Below, piece by piece: positions 1 to 5,880 of a DNA stretch of 7,924 nt. The stretch is from contig JALONE010000033.1 of assembly GCA_025455125.1 (NCBI GenBank), positions 1 through 7,924 on the forward strand, in the 5' to 3' direction. The position numbers and the translations under genes were made by a program. Origin of the DNA: Bacteroidota bacterium. GTDB taxonomy: Bacteria > Bacteroidota > Ignavibacteria > UBA10030. The notes under the pieces are model-generated. The model worked only from the letters and a program-made list of their open reading frames with translations, had not been told where the DNA came from and did no database searches. Position 1 is the stretch's first letter, and each line of letters begins with the position of its first letter.

Positions 1-2376
1 AACTTCACCGTCAAGGCCCGGCAAATGGATCTCTATGGCAAAGGGGAGACCAACTACCAGGCCATAGGACTGAAAGCAGAACGCGTCAGTCTCAACTGGG
101 AAGACGCGACCTTGACGGCGTACGGCGTCCAGGACACGACGAAGCGCGATACGACCATTGGACGGCCGATTCTTCGAGATGAGGGGGAAGACTACAACGG
201 CGACCTCATTCGGTACAACTTCCGCACACGGAGAGGGAAGATCACCGTCGGCACGACAGAGATGGATGAAGGATTCTACCGCGGCGGCGAGATCAAGAAG
301 GTGGAGCCCGACGTCCTCTACGTCGCGAATGGGCGCTATACCACGTGCAGTGCACCCGACCCGCATTTCTACTTCGCGAGTCCAAGGATGAAGGTCTACG
401 TGCGGGACCAGGTCGTTGCCGAGCCTGTCTATTTCTACATTGCGGACGTTCCGCTGTTCGCGCTGCCATTTGGCGTTTTTCCCAGCAAGGGGGGGCGCGC
501 ATCCGGCATCATCCCCCCTGTGTACGGAGAGGATAATCAGCGCGGCAAGTATTTCAGCCGCTTTGGGTATTACTGGGCCATCAGCGATTATCTTGATTTT
601 GCCACCGCGTTCAGCTATTACACGCGTGGAGGATGGGAGAATCGTTCGAACTTCCGATATCGCCTGCGATACAACTTCTCAGGCGGGCTGGATGCAAGGA
701 TCACTCAGAAGCACATCGGCGAGCGGAGCGATCCGGATTACAACGAGCAGCAGGATTACTACGTTTCCTGGGTTCACGGACAAGAACTGACCCCCTCCTC
801 TCGCTTGGATGTCAACTTCACCTTCACGAGCGCAAACTATCTTCGCAACTACAGCACCAATCTCACGGAGATCCTTTCGCAGGACATCTTCTCGAACGCG
901 ACATATTGGAAGACCTGGGAATCCTCCAACCGAACGCTGAGCGTCAACATCTCTCGACAACAGAACCTGAGCACCGGGAACATCAGTGAGGCGATCCCCA
1001 ACATCTCCTTCACGCAGAACCGCATCTTCCCCTTCAAGTCCAAGTCCCACTCCCGCGGACTGACCGGCGGATCCAGTGAAAGCGCATCAATGCTCGAGAT
1101 GCTCGGGTTGGATTACAGCGCTTCCTTCTCCAATCGTCGCACCAAGACGCAACGGAGGGATTCGGTCCTTGCCCCCGGAGCGACCGACTATACTCAGCTC
1201 AAGGAGTATCAACAAGACGCCACGCAAGCCCTGCGGCAGTTCGTCTCCGTTTCGGTTTCTCCGAAACTCGGCCGCGTCACGGTGACGCCGTCGCTGAACT
1301 TCGAGGATAGCCGCGAGTTCGGACAGTACGATATCCCGACCGTCGATGCCGCCCGAACAGCGTTCGCATTCCGGGACAGCACAATCCGTCGCGCAGCCGG
1401 CCGCATTTCCGCGGGACTCTCCGGGAGCACGCGCCTCTTCGGGATGATGCAGCCGCAGGTTTTCGGCATCACCGCCTTCCGCCATACGCTCTCTCCGACC
1501 GTGGGCTTGACGTACAGCAAGCAGGTGTACGGCGACCGGATTCCGAAGTATTCGTTCGTCGGCTCCATGGGCGTATCGAACAATTTTGAAATGAAGGTGA
1601 AGTCCACTGATTCGACGAAGCAGGATCAGGAGGAGAAGATCCAGCTGCTGAATCTCGGTGCGAATCTTTCGTACAACTTCGCAGCCGATTCGCTTCGCTT
1701 GAGCGATTTGAACTTGAATTTCCGAACGGACATCGGACGTGTATTGAACGTGAGTGGAAGCGCGTCGTATAATTTTTACGTGTACGATCCGAGTGCGCTT
1801 GGGGGAAATGGGGCTCGCGTGGACCGCTTTCTGCTGTCTGATCGAGGGAAGATCGCGGACTTGACGAGCTTCTCGCTGAGCATTGGCTCTTCCTATCAAG
1901 CTGCCAAGAAGAGCACGCCATCCAGCGAAGGAATTCCCGAGGACGTCCAAGCCGAGCAGGAAGAGCTTTCCAACAATACCGGATTTGCCGCACAGAAAAA
2001 GACCTACTATTCCATCTATGACCGCGAAGATGCCGACTTCAGCATCCCGTGGAGCATCTCGTTTGGGTATACCTTTGCACAGAGCCAACCGACGCCGAAA
2101 GCGATCTACCGAACTTCGTCGCTTAACTTTACGCTTTCATTCAACCTGACCGACAAGTGGCAGATCGCGACGACCGGAAGCTATGACTTTGTGAACAAGA
2201 AGCATTTCATTCCGTCGGTTGATATCACGCGCGATCTTCACTGTTGGGAGATGCGGTTCTCCTGGCGCCCCATGGGATACTGGGCAGGCTACCGGCTCGA
2301 GATCCGCATCAAAGCCCCGCAACTCCAGGACATAAAAGTCACCAAGCAAAGCAGCGCTCGTGGGGCGTATTACTGA
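1..2376 (+). CDS. lptD: LptD-like LPS assembly outer-membrane protein, 5'-truncated by window edge
   Basis: The reading frame is open from base 1, so the start codon lies upstream; 791 residues and a TGA stop are visible. LptD is the outer-membrane barrel that, with the LptE lipoprotein, inserts lipopolysaccharide into the outer leaflet. The first ~150 residues resemble the end of the periplasmic OstA/jelly-roll domain: repeated short beta strands, then a YTTC motif (Cys at bases 346-348) and a strand series ending in FALPFGVFP, close to the passage that leads into the barrel in known LptD proteins. The remainder is rich in alternating Tyr/Phe/Ser/Asn strands separated by polar loops, as in large beta-barrels. 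Only two cysteines are present, the YTTC one and one near the C-terminus (2242-2244), which may pair. The N-terminal signal peptide is outside the window. It converges on clpX. The family call is by pattern; another large OstA-like barrel is the main alternative. Confidence 0.8.
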   Translation, partial: NFTVKARQMDLYGKGETNYQAIGLKAERVSLNWEDATLTAYGVQDTTKRDTTIGRPILRDEGEDYNGDLIRYNFRTRRGKITVGTTEMDEGFYRGGEIKKVEPDVLYVANGRYTTCSAPDPHFYFASPRMKVYVRDQVVAEPVYFYIADVPLFALPFGVFPSKGGRASGIIPPVYGEDNQRGKYFSRFGYYWAISDYLDFATAFSYYTRGGWENRSNFRYRLRYNFSGGLDARITQKHIGERSDPDYNEQQDYYVSWVHGQELTPSSRLDVNFTFTSANYLRNYSTNLTEILSQDIFSNATYWKTWESSNRTLSVNISRQQNLSTGNISEAIPNISFTQNRIFPFKSKSHSRGLTGGSSESASMLEMLGLDYSASFSNRRTKTQRRDSVLAPGATDYTQLKEYQQDATQALRQFVSVSVSPKLGRVTVTPSLNFEDSREFGQYDIPTVDAARTAFAFRDSTIRRAAGRISAGLSGSTRLFGMMQPQVFGITAFRHTLSPTVGLTYSKQVYGDRIPKYSFVGSMGVSNNFEMKVKSTDSTKQDQEEKIQLLNLGANLSYNFAADSLRLSDLNLNFRTDIGRVLNVSGSASYNFYVYDPSALGGNGARVDRFLLSDRGKIADLTSFSLSIGSSYQAAKKSTPSSEGIPEDVQAEQEELSNNTGFAAQKKTYYSIYDREDADFSIPWSISFGYTFAQSQPTPKAIYRTSSLNFTLSFNLTDKWQIATTGSYDFVNKKHFIPSVDITRDLHCWEMRFSWRPMGYWAGYRLEIRIKAPQLQDIKVTKQSSARGAYY

Positions 2377-2385
2377 TCAGCTCAT

Positions 2386-2418
2386 AAAAAAGCCCATCCT
2401 CGTTCTCCAAGGATGGGC
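2386..2418 (-). terminator. Intrinsic terminator after clpX
   Basis: A perfect 9-bp inverted repeat (GCCCATCCT at 2392-2400, AGGATGGGC at 2410-2418) encloses a 9-base loop. Read on the minus strand, the stem is followed directly by six T residues (2386-2391), the classic Rho-independent form, 27 bases past the clpX stop. On the plus strand the stem is followed by GTTCTCGTTG, which is only weakly T-rich, so any termination of the convergent lptD transcript here would be less efficient. Confidence 0.88.
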
Positions 2419-2444
2419 GTTCTCGTTGAATCCCTCGCTCGCCG

Positions 2445-3704
2445 TTACGCCGATTTTCGCTCCTCATACAAATAGATCGGCTCCTTCTGCTTCAGGATCG
2501 CGTCCTTCGTAATGATGCATTTCGACACGTTCCGCCGCGACGGCAATTGATACATGATGTCTAGCATGATGTTCTCAATAATGGACCTCAGCGCCCGCGC
2601 ACCCGTCCCGCGTTCCATCGCCCGCTCGACGACCGCCTTCAGCGCCCCCTCCTCAAATTCCAATTCGACCCCTTCGATCGCCATCAGCTTCTGATACTGC
2701 TTCACCAACGCGTTCTTCGGTTCCGTCAGGATGTTGAGCAACGCCGATTCGTCCAGCGAGTCCAACGTCGCCGCGACCGGCAATCGACCGACGAATTCCG
2801 GGATAAGGCCGAACTTGAGCAGGTCGTCCGGCTCGATGTGCTGCAGCATCTTGTCGCGGCTGCGTCCCTTCTTCCCGCGTATTTCCGCGCCAAAGCCCAT
2901 CGGGTTCTGACTGACGCGCCGCTCGATGATCTTGTCCAATCCCTCGAATGCGCCGCCGCAGATGAACAGGATATTCTTCGTGTTGATGTTGATGAGACTC
3001 TGCTCGGGATGCTTGCGTCCTCCCTTCGGCGGTACGCCGGCGATCGTTCCCTCAAGGATCTTCAGCAGCGCCTGCTGCACCCCTTCGCCCGAGACATCGC
3101 GGGTGATCGATGCACTGTCGCTCTTCCGGCTGATCTTATCGATCTCGTCGATGTAGACGATGCCGCGTTCCGCTTTCTCGACATTGTAGTCGGCGTTTTG
3201 CAGCAAATACACGAGGATCGTTTCGACGTCGTCGCCGACGTATCCCGCTTCCGTTAATGTCGTCGCGTCGGCAATGGCGAACGGCACGTCAAGCACGCGC
3301 GCCAGCGTTTGCGCCAGCAGCGTCTTGCCGGTTCCTGTCGGTCCCACGAGAAGAATGTTGCTCTTCTCGATCTCGACGTCGTCGAAGTTCTGCAGCGCGT
3401 CGTGTGAATCGATCCGCTTGTAATGATTGTAGACGGCGACCGCCAGCGTTCGCTTGGCAGTGTCTTGACCGATGACATACTCGTCGAGCGCGTTCTTGAT
3501 GTCGACGGGGGTCAGAGATCGCCGTACGCCGGTCTTCCGGGCGTTGATCGCGGCAATGTTGTTCCGGATGATGTCGACCGAGCTTGCGACGCACAGATCG
3601 CAGATGTAGACATCAGGGCCGGCGATGATGCTGTTGACTTCTTCCGGCGAACGACCGCAGAAGGAGCACGCGATCTTGTCACCCTGTTTGTTCTTGGTGT
3701 TCAT
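2445..3704 (-). CDS. clpX: ATP-dependent Clp protease ATP-binding subunit ClpX
   Basis: ClpX is the hexameric AAA+ unfoldase that recognises tagged substrates, unfolds them and feeds them into ClpP. The 419-residue length is typical. The N-terminal zinc-binding domain has Cys13, Cys16, Cys35 and Cys38. Walker A is GPTGTGKT (121-128), the pore-1 loop is GYVGDD (154-159), Walker B ends with Asp186-Glu187, and the RKH pore loop is at 230-232. The ClpP-docking loop that reads IGF in E. coli reads MGF at 269-271. An arginine-finger candidate is Arg307, and the sensor-2 motif GTGARALR spans 367-374. All key residues are present, so the protein should be active. The ATG start lies 24 bases past the intended clpP stop and has no clear Shine-Dalgarno sequence, which points to translational coupling or a lineage with weak SD use. 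A terminator follows the gene, so it is last in its operon. Confidence 0.97.
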   Translation of the reverse strand: MNTKNKQGDKIACSFCGRSPEEVNSIIAGPDVYICDLCVASSVDIIRNNIAAINARKTGVRRSLTPVDIKNALDEYVIGQDTAKRTLAVAVYNHYKRIDSHDALQNFDDVEIEKSNILLVGPTGTGKTLLAQTLARVLDVPFAIADATTLTEAGYVGDDVETILVYLLQNADYNVEKAERGIVYIDEIDKISRKSDSASITRDVSGEGVQQALLKILEGTIAGVPPKGGRKHPEQSLININTKNILFICGGAFEGLDKIIERRVSQNPMGFGAEIRGKKGRSRDKMLQHIEPDDLLKFGLIPEFVGRLPVAATLDSLDESALLNILTEPKNALVKQYQKLMAIEGVELEFEEGALKAVVERAMERGTGARALRSIIENIMLDIMYQLPSRRNVSKCIITKDAILKQKEPIYLYEERKSA

Positions 3705-3728
3705 GCGGTGAGCAGTTGAGAGTCCCCG

Positions 3729-4352
3729 TTATTTTTTCGACTCGGTCGTCCGTTTGACGAGCACGTTGTCAATGAGGCCGTATTCTTTGGCCTCCGCGGC
3801 CGCGAGGTAATAATCTCGATCTGTGTCCTTCTCGATCTGTTCGAGCGCGCGCCCCGTATGCTGGGACAGGATCTAGTTGATCTTCTTCTTCGTCTTCAGG
3901 ATCTCTTCCGCCTGAATGCTGATGTCGGAAGCCGTTCCCTGGACGCCGCCCCACGGTTGATGGATCATGATGCGGGCATTTGGCAGAACCATCCGCTTGC
4001 CCTTGGCGCCGCCGGCGAGCAAGACCGCCGCCATGCTGGCCGCCATCCCGATACAGATCGTGGAAACGTCTGGCCGAATGTACTGCATGGTATCGTAAAT
4101 GGCAAGGCCGGCCGAAACGCTTCCCCCCGGACTGTTGATGTAGAGATGGATGTCCTTGTCGGGATCTTCGCTCTCCAGGAAGAGCAGCTGGGCAATGACC
4201 AGGCTTGCGATCGTATCATCGACCGGCATGCCGAGGAATACGATGCGGTCCTTCAGCAGCCGGGAATAGATGTCGAACGCCCGCTCGCCGCGGCCGGATT
4301 GTTCGACGACGATCGGGACCAACTGGTTGTACAGCTCGTACGGTTTTGCCAT
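3729..4352 (-). pseudogene. clpP: ClpP protease subunit gene interrupted by an in-frame amber codon
   Basis: ClpP is the serine peptidase that forms the 14-subunit degradation chamber docked to ClpX. The full frame would give 207 residues, close to the usual length. Ser106 (in GMAASMAA) and His131 (in MIHQPWGG) are the catalytic nucleophile and base. Asp180 (in DTDRDYYL) fits the third triad residue, because the Ser-His-Asp spacing of 25 and 49 equals that of E. coli ClpP. Codon 160 is TAG (3873-3875), between KKKIN and ILSQHTG, where relatives usually carry a charged or polar residue such as Glu; GAG to TAG needs one change. Termination there yields 159 residues (gene end 3873) lacking Asp180 and part of the head domain, which should be inactive. 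The ATG at 4352 is preceded by AAAGGA at a spacing of 11 bases; the frame stays open upstream to 4619, but that is tig sequence in another frame. It lies 32 bases after tig and 24 before clpX. Mutation, sequence error and readthrough cannot be told apart here. Confidence 0.9.
3873..3875 (-). other. In-frame TAG stop at clpP codon 160
   Basis: The plus strand reads CTA in the context GGATCTAGTTGATC. On the minus strand the codons are AAG ATC AAC TAG ATC CTG TCC CAG. The homologous ClpP sequence continues in the same frame on the 3' side for another 47 codons to TAA, so this is a substitution and not a frameshift. The TPR gene at 5881-7782 also ends in TAG, which suggests that TAG is an ordinary stop in this genome. 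Confidence 0.95.
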
Positions 4353-4384
4353 GGATTCTGGATTCCTTTCAGGCGTGAGTTCGA

Positions 4385-5656
4385 TCAGGCTGGGGTCTGG
4401 TCCTGCACTTCCTTCACATGTGCCGAATCGACCAATAATTTGATGAGCTTGTCTCCGACGAGCCGGTCCTTGATCTGGTCGGATGTCTTGTAATAGCTGA
4501 TGAGGCGCTCCTTGTCGATCTTCAACCGCTCGGCTTCGCGCACGGCGAGCGCGTCGAGGTCCTCGTCCGCCGGCTTCAATCCTTCGGCGGCGATGATCTC
4601 CTCGCGCAGCAGCGCCCACTTCGCCTGCGCGGTCGCATAGGCCCGGTTCTGTTCCCGGAAGCGCTCCGCGTCAAAATCCGCCGGCAGCTGCTTCTGCGGA
4701 TATTCCTGCTTCATCTCTTCCAGGAGACCATCGAGCACGCTGCTGACGAGCGAATCAGGGACCTGAAACTCGTGTCGCTTCAACAGCTCGTCGATGATGC
4801 CGTTCAGCACCTGACGCTCGGAGCGGGACCTCCAATACTCCGTCACGTCGTTTGTGATGTTCGTCCGCATCTCCTCGACCGTCTTGATCTTCTCTTTCGT
4901 GACGTGCGCAATGAAGGCGTCGTCGAGCGTTGGAAGCGCGACGCGTTCGATCTTCGTCACGGTGAGGTTCGTGTTGACCGAATGCATGTGCTCGCCGTGG
5001 GGATGCTCGAACTGGACGCGCGTTTCCATCCCGACCGTCGCGCTCTTGAGTGCGTTCTTGAACGGCTCCTCCAGCTGCTCGTCTGCGAGGTAGAACCGGA
5101 CCCCTTCGTTCTTCTTGCCGATCAGCGGAGTCCCCGTCTCATCAAGATCCTGCATCGTGACGGTGACAACGTAGTCGGCGGAATCGACTTTCTCGGCGGG
5201 CTCGAGCTTCGAGTGGATGCGTTGCAGCCGCTCAAGCTCATGCGTGATCTCCGCCTCCGTTACGGAATGAACGGGCTTCTCGACGTGAATTCCCTTGTAA
5301 TCCTTCAGATGGATCGTCGGACGGATATCGTACCGCACGACGCATCGGAATTGCTCGCCGCGCTTGTAGTCCATGTCCACGAGCGCCGGATCGCCGATCG
5401 GCTTCAGGTCGTTCTCTTTGACGGCCTTGCGGTACAGATCATTCGCCAGATCCTGAAGCGATTCGTGTTCGATCAGCTCGCCGTAGAGCTTTTTCACCAG
5501 GTCGAGCGGGGCCTTCCCTTTGCGGAAACCGCGGATCTCGATCTTTTTCTGGTAGTCGCGGTATGCCTTGTCGAAATGCTCCCGGAGGTCTTCAGGCACT
5601 GCGATGATCTCAACTTCGCGTGAGACCTCGGTAAGGTTCTTGACCGTTATGTTCAC
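4385..5656 (-). CDS. tig: Trigger factor, ribosome-associated chaperone
   Basis: Trigger factor binds the ribosomal exit tunnel through protein L23 and shields nascent chains. The N-terminal domain carries the ribosome-binding signature GFRKGKAP at residues 43-50, the same position as in E. coli. Residues ~155-240 correspond to the FKBP-like peptidyl-prolyl isomerase domain, but it is divergent: where E. coli has a PGFEDGI-type motif this protein has EEPFKNAL, so isomerase activity is doubtful. Residues ~245-423 are a charged, helical C-terminal arm that forms the substrate cradle. The start is taken as GTG at 5654-5656, giving 423 residues, because AAGGA lies 7 bases upstream and the product then begins NITVKNLTEVSREVEI, as the family does. 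The longer ATG-started frame would begin inside the tRNA gene and is rejected. It is followed after 32 bases by clpP, the classic tig-clpP-clpX order. Confidence 0.95.
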   Translation of the reverse strand: MNITVKNLTEVSREVEIIAVPEDLREHFDKAYRDYQKKIEIRGFRKGKAPLDLVKKLYGELIEHESLQDLANDLYRKAVKENDLKPIGDPALVDMDYKRGEQFRCVVRYDIRPTIHLKDYKGIHVEKPVHSVTEAEITHELERLQRIHSKLEPAEKVDSADYVVTVTMQDLDETGTPLIGKKNEGVRFYLADEQLEEPFKNALKSATVGMETRVQFEHPHGEHMHSVNTNLTVTKIERVALPTLDDAFIAHVTKEKIKTVEEMRTNITNDVTEYWRSRSERQVLNGIIDELLKRHEFQVPDSLVSSVLDGLLEEMKQEYPQKQLPADFDAERFREQNRAYATAQAKWALLREEIIAAEGLKPADEDLDALAVREAERLKIDKERLISYYKTSDQIKDRLVGDKLIKLLVDSAHVKEVQDQTPA

Positions 5657-5663
5657 TGCGTTG

Positions 5664-5668
5664 TCCTT
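5664..5668 (-). promoter_or_regulatory. Shine-Dalgarno site that fixes the GTG start of tig
   Basis: AAGGA on the minus strand lies 7 bases upstream of the GTG at 5654-5656. The site falls between the tRNA 3' end (5690) and tig, and it supports GTG as the start over the upstream ATG at 5714-5716, which lies within the tRNA. Confidence 0.75.
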
Positions 5669-5689
5669 GCCTGTGAAAGAGTCGTTGCG

Positions 5690-5771
5690 TGGGCGGAGGG
5701 GGAGTTGAACCCCCACAGGTTTCCCTACTAGCTCCTAAGGCTAGCGCGTCTGCCAATTTCGCCATCCGCCC
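5690..5771 (-). tRNA. tRNA-Leu, anticodon UAG
   Basis: An 82-base cloverleaf can be folded by eye. The acceptor arm GGGCGGA pairs perfectly with TCCGCCC and is followed by discriminator A73 (5690). The D arm is GCG/CGC with GG in its loop. The anticodon stem CTAGC/GCTAG holds loop CTTAGGA, giving anticodon UAG (5735-5737), which reads CUA and related CUN leucine codons. A long variable arm (AGG-GAAA-CCT) marks it as class II, as expected for leucine. The T arm is GGGGG-TTCAACT-CCCCC. The 3' CCA is not encoded. It sits 33 bases upstream of tig on the same strand with no terminator between them, so co-transcription and processing from one precursor is likely. It is not an amber suppressor, which would need anticodon CUA. 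Confidence 0.97.
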
Positions 5772-5777
5772 TCCTCT

Positions 5778-5827
5778 AAAAAAAATCCCCAATCGGGAGA
5801 AGAAGAGCGGCATTTCTCGCGATTGGG
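5778..5827 (-). terminator. Long hairpin with T-tract between the TPR gene and tRNA-Leu
   Basis: On the minus strand CCCAATCG (5827-5820) pairs with CGATTGGG (5795-5788). After one C-C mismatch, GAGAA (5818-5814) pairs with TTCTC (5801-5797), leaving a 12-base loop. The stem is followed by GA and then eight T residues (5785-5778). It matches a Rho-independent terminator for the TPR gene, whose stop is 53 bases upstream. The T-tract ends only 6 bases before the tRNA 5' end, so the hairpin may also act in the leader of the tRNA-tig-clpP-clpX unit. Confidence 0.85.
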
Positions 5828-5833
5828 CTTCAA

Positions 5834-5862
5834 AATATACGGATGGATTGTTTGAAATGCAA
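5834..5862 (-). promoter_or_regulatory. Candidate promoter for tRNA-Leu-tig-clpP-clpX
   Basis: On the minus strand TTGCAT (5862-5857) and TATATT (5839-5834) are separated by exactly 17 bases. The -10 matches the sigma-70 consensus at 5 of 6 positions and the -35 at 3 of 6. The extended TATATTTTG with an upstream TTTTG also resembles the TTTG/TAnnTTTG promoters of Bacteroidota, with one mismatch. The predicted start (about 5828-5830) falls on the first bases of the hairpin at 5778-5827. It is placed by motif only. Confidence 0.5.
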
Positions 5863-5880
5863 AACACATTGGCATTCCTG

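Noticed and set aside
1087..2088. 333-codon open frame antisense to lptD
   Set aside because: It is opposite a well-supported beta-barrel frame, has no recognisable domain and no leader; it is a shadow of codon bias.
3769..3954. Small minus-strand frame overlapping the clpP amber site that might restore the C-terminus by frameshift
   Set aside because: Its product bears no resemblance to ClpP; the true C-terminus is in the original frame, so the lesion is a substitution.
4353..4619. Open reading frame continuing upstream of clpP, giving a longer fusion
   Set aside because: It is a shadow frame over the end of tig; its sequence is Arg/Gly-rich low complexity and the ATG at 4352 has an SD-like AAAGGA.
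4772..5623. 283-codon plus-strand frame over tig
   Set aside because: It is antisense to the conserved trigger factor gene and has no family features.
5657..5716. 20-residue N-terminal extension of trigger factor from an upstream ATG
   Set aside because: It starts inside the tRNA-Leu gene, has no SD, and the family N-terminus begins at the GTG at 5656.
5735..5737. tRNA with UAG anticodon as an explanation for the clpP TAG codon
   Set aside because: Anticodon 5'-UAG-3' reads CUA leucine codons; decoding the UAG stop would need anticodon CUA.
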